The notes beneath the pieces are model-generated. The model worked only from the letters and a program-made list of their open reading frames with translations. It was not told the DNA's origin and searched no databases. A DNA stretch of 22,754 nt from Sulfuricurvum sp. (GTDB lineage Bacteria; Campylobacterota; Campylobacteria; Campylobacterales; Sulfurimonadaceae). Positions 9,722-17,377 of this stretch are shown one piece after another. The translations under genes were made by a program, and so were the position numbers. The stretch is from contig JAGXHZ010000068.1 in NCBI GenBank assembly GCA_024635855.1, positions 1 through 22,754 of the forward strand, given 5' to 3'. How positions within the stretch are numbered: position 1 is the stretch's first letter; every line of letters starts with the position of its first letter.

Positions 9722-11590
9722 ATGAGCGTCAAAGATTTAAACAAACATCTCGAAACACTATTTTCAGAACACAAATCGAAAAATTGCTTAACGTATGAAG
9801 CGATTGTCGAAGCCTACGACAAGCAGCCTACCTCTGCTCAAGCCAAAAATATTTTAAAGCTTGCCGAAAAATACAAAATTTGTCTTTTTACGTCGTCAGA
9901 ACATGCCAAAATCCTCAACCAGCAAGAAGCTGAGGCGCGCCGTGTAGCACAGTTAAAATACATTGAAGAAGCGAGCAGCGATCAGTTTGATATTCTCAAG
10001 CAGCATGAACTTCTTGAGTGGTCACGCTCTGATTCCCCTGTCCGTATGTATTTACGTGAAATGGGACAAATTCCTCTCTTAACCAAAGAAGAAGAGGTTG
10101 AAATTTCAAAACGTATGGAGTCGGGTGAAGGCATTATCATCGATGCTATTTGTTCTGTCCCTTATTTGATTGATTTTATCCTTGACTATAAAGACCCGCT
10201 TATTAATCGCGAACGTCGTGTTAAAGAACTCTTTAAAAGCTTCGAAGACGGAGAAGAAGAAGAGACAGAGAGTGACGGTGATGATGATACGGTAGATGAT
10301 GAGGAAGAGGTAAAAGAAAAAGCTCCTTCCGTCAAAGATAAAAAACGGATTGAAAAAGTTGTAACCTCTTTTAAAGCCCTTGAAAAAGCCAAAAAAGAGT
10401 GGTCAAAAGCAACGGAAAAAATGCTCGAAGAGCGCACATTGGATCAAATGGATTCAGATTACGTTTTATTTTTCCTAAATCTCAGTTTCAAGAAAAAAAC
10501 CCTCAAAGAAGCCCTTTTGGATCTTGGACCTACCTCTAAACTTATCAATGAGTTGGTTCGTTCTATGGAAACTGCTCTTCGAAGTGATGAAGGATTTGAC
10601 CGTGAGCTCAAGCGTTTAGAATATAAACTTCCTCTTTTCAATGAGCAGCTCAAGAAAAATCACAAAGTTATTTTAGAGAAAATCTGTGATCTTACTAAAG
10701 AAGAGATTTCAAGCAAAGTACCTGAAGCCACTATGGTCAGCACCTACATGGAGATTAAAAAACTCATCCAAACCAAAGAAGCCTCAAAAGGCGGATTTGA
10801 TATGGAGCCTGAGAAGCTTGCCGATATTTTGGAACAAATCAAACGGGGTAAAAGCATCTCCGAGATTGCTAAAACCCGTATGGCGAAGTCTAATCTCCGT
10901 CTTGTTGTCTCCATCGCAAAACGCTACACTAACCGTGGTTTACCGTTCTTGGATTTGATTCAAGAGGGGAATATCGGTTTGATGAAAGCAGTTGATAAAT
11001 TCGAATACCAAAAAGGGTATAAATTTTCAACCTACGCGACATGGTGGATTCGTCAAGCCATCAGCCGTGCCATCGCTGACCAAGCGCGAACGATTCGTAT
11101 ACCGATTCACATGATCGAGACCATCAACCGTATCAACAAAATCATGCGTAAGCATCTCCAAGAACACGGCAAAGAGCCGGATGTTGAAACCATCGCAGAA
11201 GAAGTGGGCTTATCGGTTGAAAAAGTCAAAAACGTTATCAAGATTACTAAAGAGCCTATCTCTCTTGAAGCTCCGATCGGTAATGAAGAAGATGGTCGTT
11301 TTGGTGACTTCATCGAAGATAAAATGTCTATTTCTCCATCCGATGCTATTCTCAAGGATGACTTGAAAGTACAAATCGAAGGGGTTCTTGAACAGCTTAA
11401 TGAGCGCGAAAAAGCGGTTATTAAAATGCGTTTCGGAATTATGGATGACGAGAGTGACCGTACATTAGAAGAGATTGGTAAAGAACTCAACGTTACCCGT
11501 GAGCGTGTCCGTCAAATCGAGAGCAGTGCGATCAAGAAACTCAAGCACCCTAAAGTGGGTCGTAAACTTAAAAATTATATCGAGGACTGA
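9722..11590 (+). CDS. rpoD: Primary RNA polymerase sigma factor RpoD
   Basis: A 622-residue housekeeping sigma-70 family factor. Region 1.1 is a divergent N-terminal block (about 1-75). Region 1.2 is [18 protein letters not shown] (103-120). A highly acidic stretch at 176-199 opens the non-conserved region. Region 2 (about 385-455) has [20 protein letters not shown] and the -10-reading segment [14 protein letters not shown]. Region 3 follows with IRIPIHM, and region 4 (about 555-615) has [13 protein letters not shown] and the helix-turn-helix [11 protein letters not shown]. It is longer than sigma factors of the alternative classes and has the large insert of the sigma-80 found in this group. 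The stop TGA overlaps the ATG of the next gene by one base, so the two are translationally coupled. Confidence 0.97.
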   Translation: MSVKDLNKHLETLFSEHKSKNCLTYEAIVEAYDKQPTSAQAKNILKLAEKYKICLFTSSEHAKILNQQEAEARRVAQLKYIEEASSDQFDILKQHELLEWSRSDSPVRMYLREMGQIPLLTKEEEVEISKRMESGEGIIIDAICSVPYLIDFILDYKDPLINRERRVKELFKSFEDGEEEETESDGDDDTVDDEEEVKEKAPSVKDKKRIEKVVTSFKALEKAKKEWSKATEKMLEERTLDQMDSDYVLFFLNLSFKKKTLKEALLDLGPTSKLINELVRSMETALRSDEGFDRELKRLEYKLPLFNEQLKKNHKVILEKICDLTKEEISSKVPEATMVSTYMEIKKLIQTKEASKGGFDMEPEKLADILEQIKRGKSISEIAKTRMAKSNLRLVVSIAKRYTNRGLPFLDLIQEGNIGLMKAVDKFEYQKGYKFSTYATWWIRQAISRAIADQARTIRIPIHMIETINRINKIMRKHLQEHGKEPDVETIAEEVGLSVEKVKNVIKITKEPISLEAPIGNEEDGRFGDFIEDKMSISPSDAILKDDLKVQIEGVLEQLNEREKAVIKMRFGIMDDESDRTLEEIGKELNVTRERVRQIESSAIKKLKHPKVGRKLKNYIED

Positions 11591-12276
11591 TGACATTCGA
11601 TCAACAGTGGATTGAATTTGACTTCAACCCCTTTGTTCTTTTTAGTTCGAATGGTAAAATACTCTCTCTCAATACGGAAGCTCAATACGTACTTGGTGCG
11701 GTTGAAGCTTCCGTTCTTTACGAAATAGCAACTACCTATGCAAGCTCATCTTTTGGATTTAAAACAACATTTTTAGATCTTGAATTTGGACGTTTTAAGT
11801 TTTTCGGTATCACAGTAGGATACGAAGATGAAGAACAAATAGGCATACGACTCTATCAGCTCCCATCTTTTAATTTTGCCAAGCAAAAACCAGAAGGTCA
11901 GCTGATAAATATCTATACCTTGATTGATTTATGCATCAGCTCCAACTCTATTGGAAGCACCATACGCTATCCCAAAGAACTTGACCCTACCTTGCCTGAA
12001 ATACGTCTACATGCAGAACTTTTCATTAAACTACTTAACAAAACCTATCAATCATTCAGTGAAAATATGAGCATATTAACACGACTTTATTTTCGAGTCG
12101 GAGAGCACGTAAAGTTTGAAAATGTCAAATATTCACTCTTTGCCATAGAACTCTCAGCCCCCAACATGAGCCGTAGATACATTTCAGAACTAAACAGTCT
12201 CGCCGAAGAAAATCACCTCTCCATAGACATAAAAGAGGCAAAAGTAACCATTAATATCCCGATGATTACAAAGTAG
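11590..12276 (+). CDS. Unnamed protein with PAS-like N-terminus, possible degenerate kinase ATPase fold
   Basis: A 228-residue soluble protein I cannot name. Residues about 8-90 look PAS-like (NPFVLFSSNGKILSLNTEAQ is a typical first strand-turn-helix). Residues about 105-225 end in alternating strands and helices (LHAELFIKLLNKTYQSF, then a terminal VTINIPMI strand) that loosely recall the N-box and last strand of a histidine kinase ATPase domain. There is no phospho-acceptor His box and no G-box, so it would not be an active kinase. The TGATG overlap with rpoD implies co-expression with the main sigma factor, which hints at a sensory or regulatory partner role; this is inference. The stop is TAG. 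Confidence 0.5.
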   Translation: MTFDQQWIEFDFNPFVLFSSNGKILSLNTEAQYVLGAVEASVLYEIATTYASSSFGFKTTFLDLEFGRFKFFGITVGYEDEEQIGIRLYQLPSFNFAKQKPEGQLINIYTLIDLCISSNSIGSTIRYPKELDPTLPEIRLHAELFIKLLNKTYQSFSENMSILTRLYFRVGEHVKFENVKYSLFAIELSAPNMSRRYISELNSLAEENHLSIDIKEAKVTINIPMITK

Positions 12277-12295
12277 GTTTTAGCGCTTCCCCACT

Positions 12296-12325
12296 CTCGT
12301 TCCCAACGTCCTCGTTGGGAATGCA
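12296..12325 (+). repeat. 30-bp palindromic dispersed-type repeat, copy 1
   Basis: Contains the perfect inverted repeat TTCCCAACG (12300-12308) / CGTTGGGAA (12313-12321) with a 4-base loop. It matches copy 2 at 13554-13583 in 27 of 30 positions, in opposite orientation. Palindromes of this look occur as dispersed REP-like elements in many proteobacterial genomes. It may also end transcription of the upstream gene. Confidence 0.75.
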
Positions 12326-12381
12326 GACGCTTATACAATCTCTACCAAAAGCCTGACAGTTTTCACTGTACTACCAACTAT

Positions 12382-13227
12382 TCACATCAACGCTTTCAAT
12401 TCAGCAAGATTTTCACATCCAAGCTTGTCTTCCATATCACACGACTTTTGAAAGAATTCAAGTGCTTTTAGGTTATTTTTTTTTACACCTTGTCCGTCAA
12501 AATACATCATTCCAAGATTAGTACATCCTGAAGGATCTTCTAACATACATGCTTTTTCTAAAAATTCAAAAGCCAAATGATCATCTTGCTTTACACCACG
12601 ACCATCACGATACACCACTCCCAGAAAGGTACATCCTAAGCCACTTTTTTTGTCACATCCCTTTCCGAAAAACTCTATCGCTTTAATATCATCTTGCTTG
12701 ACGCCTTCACCTTTACTGTACATCTTCCCCATGTTTGTACATCCCATTACACTACCACCATCACATGCTTTTTCAAAAAAAACCACAGCTTTAGGGGCAT
12801 CTTTTTGCATATCGTTATCTTCAATATACAATCTACCTAGATTATTACATCCTTCAGCAAATCCCATATCGCAGGCTTTTTGATAATATATTGCGGCTTT
12901 TGGGATACTTTGTTGACTTGGATTGCCAATCTGATAGTTCATTCCAAGCTTATAACACCCTTGTGCAATACCTCCATTGCAAGCCATTTCATAAAGCTTT
13001 AGAGATTTTTGTTGATTTTGCTGTACACCTTGACCAAGTTCATACATGTTTCCAAGGTTATAACATCCTCCAGACAGCCCACTATCACAAGTTTTCGTAA
13101 AAAGCTTCACAGCTTCATTATAATTACCTTTAGCATATGCTTCTTGAGCTTTTTTTGAATCTATATATTCATTACATCCAGTCAACGCCATTGATAAAAT
13201 AAAAAAAATCATCATGCTTTTATACAT
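12382..13227 (-). CDS. Sel1-repeat cysteine-rich lipoprotein (Hcp-like)
   Basis: A 281-residue lipoprotein. Residues 1-17 are a signal peptide with lipobox LTGC and lipidation at Cys18. The rest is a chain of Sel1/TPR-like repeats, each with GCxNLGxMY and KAxxFFxKAC elements. Seven cysteine pairs sit at 47/55, 83/91, 119/127, 155/163, 191/199, 227/235 and 263/271: every pair is 8 residues apart and every repeat is exactly 36 residues, the disulfide arrangement known from Helicobacter cysteine-rich proteins (HcpA-E). Such proteins are periplasmic or secreted helical scaffolds; the partner here is unknown. A strong AAAGGAGG precedes the ATG. The gene stands alone, bracketed by inverted 30-bp repeats and near other palindromes, which suggests an accessory gene. 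Confidence 0.88.
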   Translation of the reverse strand: MYKSMMIFFILSMALTGCNEYIDSKKAQEAYAKGNYNEAVKLFTKTCDSGLSGGCYNLGNMYELGQGVQQNQQKSLKLYEMACNGGIAQGCYKLGMNYQIGNPSQQSIPKAAIYYQKACDMGFAEGCNNLGRLYIEDNDMQKDAPKAVVFFEKACDGGSVMGCTNMGKMYSKGEGVKQDDIKAIEFFGKGCDKKSGLGCTFLGVVYRDGRGVKQDDHLAFEFLEKACMLEDPSGCTNLGMMYFDGQGVKKNNLKALEFFQKSCDMEDKLGCENLAELKALM

Positions 13228-13492
13228 ACATATCCTCCTTTATATTTGATTTCATTGGAATACACCTCTTCTCTCATTTGGAATGCATACAGCAGGTAAA
13301 TAATTACAGATTATATTTTTCAACTCTCTTACTCAGTTTTATTGATTTGTCTGATTATAACAAATTTTACTTTTATTAAATCTATCTACTAAGATCAAAT
13401 TGAGAACGAGAAAAAATGTTTAGTATCTATGTACCATATACCATACGAGGCGTTAAATGTTAAGTTTAGGTGATCTGAAAAAATGGGGATGG

Positions 13493-13513
13493 ATACCGTG
13501 TCGAGCACGGTAT
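13493..13513. repeat. Perfect palindrome ATACCGTG-N5-CACGGTAT
   Basis: 8-bp arms (13493-13500 and 13506-13513) around TCGAG, in the context GGGGATGGATACCG ... GGTATGACGAGG. The flanks are typical of dispersed palindromic repeats in bacteria. With no following T-run in either direction it is a poor terminator. Confidence 0.65.
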
Positions 13514-13553
13514 GACGAGGAGAAAAAAATTAATCTACTCTCAACCTGATATA

Positions 13554-13583
13554 TGCATTCCCAACATAGACGTTGGGAACGAG
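13554..13583 (-). repeat. 30-bp palindromic dispersed-type repeat, copy 2
   Basis: Reverse complement of the copy at 12296-12325 with 3 mismatches confined to the loop side. Inner arms are TTCCCAAC (13558-13565) and GTTGGGAA (13572-13579). The loop-side changes shorten the stem by one pair compared with copy 1. Confidence 0.75.
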
Positions 13584-13596
13584 TAATTTTAACGCC

Positions 13597-14097
13597 TTAA
13601 AACCACTCTTTTGCCAAAAAATATCCCGCGATAATTCCAACACCTAATCCTGTCAAATAAGGCAGAAGTACCAATGAATGATTATTTTGAAGTCCGAGAA
13701 AACCTAACACTAAAAATGCATACGGAAGTAATCGATAGACCGAAACCCATGCAGCTGAATTTTTAGTGGTATTTTCAATAATATTTTGCTTTTGTTTTGC
13801 TTTTTCTTCTTTAATTAGCTCTTTTATATCTTTCACTTCGCCTTCACGCTCTTCTTCGTATAAGTCGTAAGGGTCGTCCATCATATCAATAATGTCTTTA
13901 CTGTCGCCAATCTCTACATCAAGCGTTCGGGTACGGATCATATTTCGATACGCGTACAACGATCCCATGATAATCACTGCTCCCGAAAGCAGCGCAATCT
14001 CAAAGCTTGCAAAAACTGCTTTCGAAATAAAGAGTAAAAATGCTATTAGAGTTTGTAAAACGATTAAAAAAATGAGTGTTTTTTTAATCTTCGTCAT
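13597..14097 (-). CDS. Four-helix membrane protein of unknown function
   Basis: A 166-residue integral membrane protein from the ATG at 14097. Predicted helices are at about 7-28, 32-50, 119-137 and 142-162. They are separated by a cytoplasmic-looking, highly charged segment (about 56-112) rich in Asp, Glu and Lys. I chose this ATG because AAGG lies 6 bases upstream and the protein then begins with a short basic N-terminus and a membrane helix. Extending the frame to 14193 would place 32 codons inside atpZ. It overlaps the end of atpZ by 14 bases, so it is translated in the same unit as atpZ. The neighbourhood (hemL, atpZ) suggests a conserved Campylobacterota membrane protein; I know of no function. 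Confidence 0.7.
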   Translation of the reverse strand: MTKIKKTLIFLIVLQTLIAFLLFISKAVFASFEIALLSGAVIIMGSLYAYRNMIRTRTLDVEIGDSKDIIDMMDDPYDLYEEEREGEVKDIKELIKEEKAKQKQNIIENTTKNSAAWVSVYRLLPYAFLVLGFLGLQNNHSLVLLPYLTGLGVGIIAGYFLAKEWF

Positions 14098-14380
14098 CTT
14101 CATCCTTACCGATTGTTTGTCCCATATTGTAGCGAGGATCTTTTGCCAATTTTTCGAACTCTTTGTACTGTTTGCTATAGGCTTTATAAACATTCAAAAA
14201 TGCTGCGGCTATACCGATAGCTACACCAACCCACAAGAGCCATGTGATACCCGTAAGTTTTTTGAGTCCCAGCCCTATTCCTACACCAATTAAGACAGCA
14301 ACCACCATTGAGATTCCAAGCGATAAACTCTCCGCTCCTTCAATGATTGGTTTTATTCGTGGTTTGTGTTCTTCTTCCAT
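14084..14380 (-). CDS. atpZ: AtpZ/AtpI-family small membrane protein
   Basis: 98 residues with two predicted helices (about 17-38 and 44-66). The glycine-rich first helix, LIGVGIGLGLKKLTG, and WLLWVGVAIGIAAAFLNVYK are typical of the AtpZ ('gene 1' ATPase) family. The tail is acidic (GKDEDDED). Family members associate with F-type ATP synthase assembly and have been linked to Mg or Ca transport with AtpI. Here the gene is away from the atp operon and lies in the hemL direction, an arrangement I associate with Campylobacterota. AAAGGAG precedes the ATG. It was probably once adjacent to hemL; the MntA-HepT pair now separates them. Confidence 0.78.
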   Translation of the reverse strand: MEEEHKPRIKPIIEGAESLSLGISMVVAVLIGVGIGLGLKKLTGITWLLWVGVAIGIAAAFLNVYKAYSKQYKEFEKLAKDPRYNMGQTIGKDEDDED

Positions 14381-14425
14381 TATTTTCTCCTTTTAATCTG
14401 TAATTTCTTTTTTGTAGCAATCTCT

Positions 14426-14782
14426 TCATTTATTTATGTTCAAGATATCGAAAATAATATCTTTAAAGATCGGTAAGTTATATCGAATTACATCTTCAAT
14501 TATATGTTCATCCGTACTATCATAATCGTGCGCTATATAATTACGAACAGCATTAATCCCCTTTAGATCATTACTGGAAAAATGTTCTAAAATTGTAAAT
14601 TCATTATCCTCTTTAAGTTTTGAAAATTGTTCGGCGATTCTTACTAAGTTCATTCTAACCGCAGGCTTGATGAGCTTATCTTCAATTTCTTGTGTAACTT
14701 TTACTTCATTTGACGATAGTATAAAATCTATGTTATCAATACACTCAATAATTTTTTCAAGTTTGTTGATTGCACTAGACAT
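14426..14782 (-). CDS. hepT: HepT-type HEPN ribonuclease toxin
   Basis: A 118-residue, all-helical HEPN-family protein. The catalytic RX4HXY motif is intact: Arg80, His85 and Tyr87 in VRNYIAHDYD. HepT toxins cleave RNA; their partner MntA silences them by AMPylating the motif tyrosine. The conserved LVRIAEQFSKL helix (about 46-56) also fits the family. It overlaps the upstream mntA by 8 bases, the usual arrangement of this type VII toxin-antitoxin system. The pair is much richer in AT than hemL beside it, a sign of transfer. Confidence 0.88.
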   Translation of the reverse strand: MSSAINKLEKIIECIDNIDFILSSNEVKVTQEIEDKLIKPAVRMNLVRIAEQFSKLKEDNEFTILEHFSSNDLKGINAVRNYIAHDYDSTDEHIIEDVIRYNLPIFKDIIFDILNINK

Positions 14783-15077
14783 AGATAATATCTTTTAAAA
14801 TCATTTTATTCGTATTTGGAACAAAATCAACTTTTGTTTTAAATCTATTTTGCAATTCATTTCGTATGGTATCAATGCGCAAAAGCTTTGAAAATCCATC
14901 TTTGTATTTCATAGAAAATCGTTCATAATCCAGTGTATATGCAATATCAATATCACTAAAATCATTTTGTGTCTCTTTTGCAAAACTTCCAAAAAGACCC
15001 AAAAGCAAAATACCTTCTTGTGCATATAACGGTTTGAGTTGTGTTAGTGTCAATAAAATATCATTCTTCGTAGACAT
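14775..15077 (-). CDS. mntA: MntA-type nucleotidyltransferase antitoxin
   Basis: A 100-residue minimal nucleotidyltransferase. The signature GSX10DXD is exact: Gly30-Ser31, ten residues, then Asp42 and Asp44 (LFGSFAKETQNDFSDIDIAY). A third probable metal ligand is Asp84 in KVDFVP. MntA antitoxins transfer AMP from ATP to the tyrosine of HepT's HXY motif, shutting off its ribonuclease. GGAGGG lies 5 bases before the ATG and a TATAAT -10 box just upstream, so the pair does not depend on hemL transcription. The sequence is strikingly AT-rich: two sampled 60-base lines have about 28% GC. Confidence 0.88.
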   Translation of the reverse strand: MSTKNDILLTLTQLKPLYAQEGILLLGLFGSFAKETQNDFSDIDIAYTLDYERFSMKYKDGFSKLLRIDTIRNELQNRFKTKVDFVPNTNKMILKDIIYV

Positions 15078-15097
15078 CTAATCCCTCCATAATTTAA

Positions 15098-15103
15098 ATT
15101 ATA
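15098..15103 (-). promoter_or_regulatory. -10 box of the mntA-hepT promoter
   Basis: Minus-strand TATAAT in the context ATGGTATAATTT, squeezed into the 44-base gap between the hemL stop and mntA. It would give a leader of about 14 bases carrying GGAGGG. Confidence 0.65.
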
Positions 15104-15121
15104 CCATGTAAAGCTATCTGA

Positions 15122-16405
15122 TTATAACTCAGAAAAAATCTTATCTGCCGTAGCAATCGTCTCTTCAATCATCGTATCCGTAATCGCCGTACAAATAAAT
15201 CCTGTTTCAAACTGCGAACACGCAAAATAAAACCCAGCATCGAGCATGCCTGCATGAAAACGGGCAAATCGTGCTGTATCACTTTTTAATGCATCGGCAA
15301 AATTATGGACAGGCTCATCCGAAAAGAAAAACCCAAACATTGAACCGCGAACATCGGTTTGTAATCCGATATTGTGTTTAAGCGCTGCATCATTAAACCC
15401 TTGCATTAGACGCTTTGCTCTCGTTTCAAGGATTCCGTATAAACGAGCATTTTGTTTGATCTTGCGAATCGATGCCAATCCTGCTGCCATGGCCACGGGA
15501 TTACCGCTTAGGGTTCCGGCTTGATACACTCCGCCCTCAGGTGATAGGTGTGCCATAATATCGCGACGACCGCCAAAAGCACCCACGGGCATTCCGCCAC
15601 CGATAACTTTGCCCAGTGTTACCAAATCAGGTTTGGTTCCCGTGATACTCTCTGCACCATGCAAGCACGCTCTAAAACCGCTCATTACTTCATCAAAAAT
15701 CAACAACGCGCCGTATTCATCACATAAGGCTCGAAGTTGGGCAAGGAAATCTTTATCGGCAGGAACAAGTCCCATATTTCCGGCGATGGGTTCGATGATA
15801 ACACATGCGATTCCCTCACTCTCCTGAAAACATTTACGGACACTTTCTATATTGTTGTATTCAGCTAAAAGTGTGTGTTTGGTAAAATCAGCCGGTACTC
15901 CCGGAGAGCTTGGTGTGCCGAATGTTGCTGCACCTGAACCCGCTTGAACAAGCAATGCGTCACTGTGACCGTGGTAGCATCCTGTAAACTTGACAATATC
16001 ATCACGAAGGGTAAAACCGCGAGCCAAACGAATAGCACTCATAACGGCCTCCGTCCCGCTGCTCACAAAACGAACCTTTTCAATCGAATCATAGATAGAG
16101 ATAATCAGCTCTGCCAAATCACTCTCAGCTTCGGTTGGTGCTCCAAAGCTTAACCCATGTTTGACCGCTTCGATGACGGCGTTTTCGATGCTCTCATCAC
16201 GGTGTCCAAAAATCAATGGACCCCAGCTTTGAACGTAATCAATGTAACGATTATCATCAATGTCAATGAGATACGCACCCTCCCCGCTTGCAATAAAACG
16301 GGGAATTCCTCCAACGCTTTTAAATGCACGAACGGGCGAATTGACACCACCCGGAATGAGTTCTTGGGCTTTTGCAAATGCTTCTTGCGAATGATTAATT
16401 GTCAT
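15122..16405 (-). CDS. hemL: Glutamate-1-semialdehyde 2,1-aminomutase
   Basis: A 427-residue PLP enzyme of the class III aminotransferase fold, full family length. The PLP-binding lysine is Lys266 in [13 protein letters not shown]; Asp238 in [11 protein letters not shown] contacts the cofactor nitrogen. Other family blocks are [11 protein letters not shown] (18-28), [15 protein letters not shown] (115-129) and CYHGHSD (143-149). It converts glutamate-1-semialdehyde to 5-aminolevulinate, the last step of the C5 route to tetrapyrroles and haem, in the cytosol. The ATG at 16405 follows AAGGAC, with a TATAAT -10 box about 30 bases upstream. It diverges from the TonB-like gene. Confidence 0.97.
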   Translation of the reverse strand: MTINHSQEAFAKAQELIPGGVNSPVRAFKSVGGIPRFIASGEGAYLIDIDDNRYIDYVQSWGPLIFGHRDESIENAVIEAVKHGLSFGAPTEAESDLAELIISIYDSIEKVRFVSSGTEAVMSAIRLARGFTLRDDIVKFTGCYHGHSDALLVQAGSGAATFGTPSSPGVPADFTKHTLLAEYNNIESVRKCFQESEGIACVIIEPIAGNMGLVPADKDFLAQLRALCDEYGALLIFDEVMSGFRACLHGAESITGTKPDLVTLGKVIGGGMPVGAFGGRRDIMAHLSPEGGVYQAGTLSGNPVAMAAGLASIRKIKQNARLYGILETRAKRLMQGFNDAALKHNIGLQTDVRGSMFGFFFSDEPVHNFADALKSDTARFARFHAGMLDAGFYFACSQFETGFICTAITDTMIEETIATADKIFSEL

Positions 16406-16434
16406 AAATATTTGTCCTTATTTAAATGATTAAT

Positions 16435-16440
16435 ATTATA
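16435..16440 (-). promoter_or_regulatory. -10 box of the hemL promoter
   Basis: Minus-strand TATAAT in the context GTGGATATAATATT, 29 bases upstream of the hemL ATG. No clear -35 box. Confidence 0.65.
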
Positions 16441-16487
16441 TCCACACGACCATTAACCCGATATAAGGTCATTTACAATGATTTGGC

Positions 16488-16493
16488 TATAAT
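16488..16493 (+). promoter_or_regulatory. -10 box of the TonB-like gene promoter
   Basis: TATAAT in the context TTGGCTATAATTCC. Transcription would begin near 16500, about 26 bases before the preferred TTG start at 16526. Confidence 0.65.
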
Positions 16494-16525
16494 TCCCACA
16501 ATTTACACCATATTTGGAACTTTCA

Positions 16526-17377
16526 TTGCAGCAGCGTCCCTCTTTTTCTCTTTATGCTTTATTAATCGCTGTACTAGTGCATATCATTGTTGTACTCTTG
16601 CTTGCATTTATAGAGAAAATCACCCCTATTCCTCCCCCTCCCCCAAAAGAAGAAAAAGCAAGTGAATCGCGATTTAAACTCTCTCTAAAAGAGCAGCCTA
16701 AGGCATCCAAAGAGGCATTGGTAAAAAATGAAATTCCTAAAATAACTAAAGCTCGTCCCATGCCCAAAGGGGAACAGCTCAAAACTCCCACTCCACAACA
16801 ATCCAAACAGGTTCCAAAGCAAACGGCACCAACCGTACAACCCACACCTCCAATACAGCAAATAGCTCCCGTTGAACCGAAAAAAGCATTCGAGCGTCAT
16901 ATTGCCAAAGAAGTAGCCACTATAGAGCGTAAGCTCCAGCCAAAAAAAGAGAAAGGGCTCTACGATATCCTCTCGCAAGCTGATCCTGAAGTCAAATCAT
17001 CTTCAAAATCGAGCATCAAGATTAATGATAGTGTCAAAAAACTCTATGGAGACAAGTTTGGTGAGCTTTCAGAAGGCGAACAAAAATATATATTGGATAA
17101 TCAAGAGGTTATGCGACGTATTACCCAAGGAGTTTTGGATCGATATGGACGTTCACGTATCCCCGATAATCTTCGCGTCGATGAGACCAATACTATCGAA
17201 TTTTATCTTTATCCTGATGGAAGTATTTCGGATATTCGCTATCTCAAAAATAGCCGTTTTGCAATCTTGGATGATACGACAAAAGAGACGATTGAACTGG
17301 CGTATGCACAATATCCAAGACCCGCCCAAAAAACCTACATTCGTTATCGAGTCTGGTACAATCTTACCGGCTATTAA
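16526..17377 (+). CDS. TonB-family periplasm-spanning protein
   Basis: A 283-residue protein with TonB/TolA layout. One N-terminal membrane anchor is at about 10-28, followed by a PPPPP-containing Pro/Lys/Gln-rich periplasmic linker (about 33-150). The C-terminal domain (about 205-283) has TIEFYLYPDGSISDIRYLKNS and QKTYIRYRVWYNLTGY, as in TonB C-terminal domains. Such proteins transmit ExbBD/TolQR-derived energy to the outer membrane. No exbB/exbD or tolQR is nearby, so the partner is unknown. There is no ATG: the TTG at 16526 has GGAA 6 bases upstream, whereas an earlier in-frame TTG at 16514 has no ribosome site and lies very close to the predicted transcript start. The 3' end overlaps the convergent CitE-like gene by 14 bases. 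Confidence 0.75.
   Translation: MQQRPSFSLYALLIAVLVHIIVVLLLAFIEKITPIPPPPPKEEKASESRFKLSLKEQPKASKEALVKNEIPKITKARPMPKGEQLKTPTPQQSKQVPKQTAPTVQPTPPIQQIAPVEPKKAFERHIAKEVATIERKLQPKKEKGLYDILSQADPEVKSSSKSSIKINDSVKKLYGDKFGELSEGEQKYILDNQEVMRRITQGVLDRYGRSRIPDNLRVDETNTIEFYLYPDGSISDIRYLKNSRFAILDDTTKETIELAYAQYPRPAQKTYIRYRVWYNLTGY

Larger units (their letters stand above)
13228..13596. other. 369-bp noncoding stretch rich in repeats
   Basis: I see no convincing gene here. The part nearest the Sel1 gene is AT-rich, with a TTTGGAATGCATAC remnant (about 13276-13289) and a GAGAACGAG remnant (about 13402-13410), both resembling edges of the 30-bp palindrome. A 7-base tandem duplication of TACCATA lies at 13432-13445. 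The right half, 13448-13597, carries two palindromes inside a pair of 10-base inverted repeats. Confidence 0.6.
13448..13597. mobile_element. MITE-like segment bounded by 10-bp inverted repeats
   Basis: AGGCGTTAAA at 13448-13457 and its exact reverse complement TTTAACGCCT at 13588-13597 enclose about 130 bases. Those bases hold a 21-base palindrome and one copy of the 30-bp palindromic repeat, but no coding potential. The right arm reaches the first base of the stop codon of the neighbouring membrane-protein gene. I found no clear target duplication. It could be a small non-autonomous element or simply a repeat-rich 3' region. Confidence 0.35.

Noticed and set aside
10186..10437. Antisense open frame of 83 codons within rpoD
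   Set aside because: Ser-rich translation that mirrors the acidic/Lys-rich codons of rpoD; a shadow of the coding strand.
12382..13227. Regular repeat spacing considered as a CRISPR or DNA tandem array
   Set aside because: The periodicity is at protein level (36 residues); the DNA repeats diverge and there are no spacer-like units.
14098..14193. A longer start (14193) for the four-helix membrane protein
   Set aside because: It would read 32 extra codons through the atpZ 3' end with no ribosome site; the ATG at 14097 has one.
13892..14293. Antisense open frame opposite the membrane protein and atpZ
   Set aside because: No ribosome site or family features; it opposes two coherent membrane protein genes.
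16514..16525. TTG at 16514 as the start of the TonB-like gene
   Set aside because: No ribosome site precedes it and it lies only about 14 bases from the predicted transcript start; the TTG at 16526 has GGAA in place. Not fully excluded.
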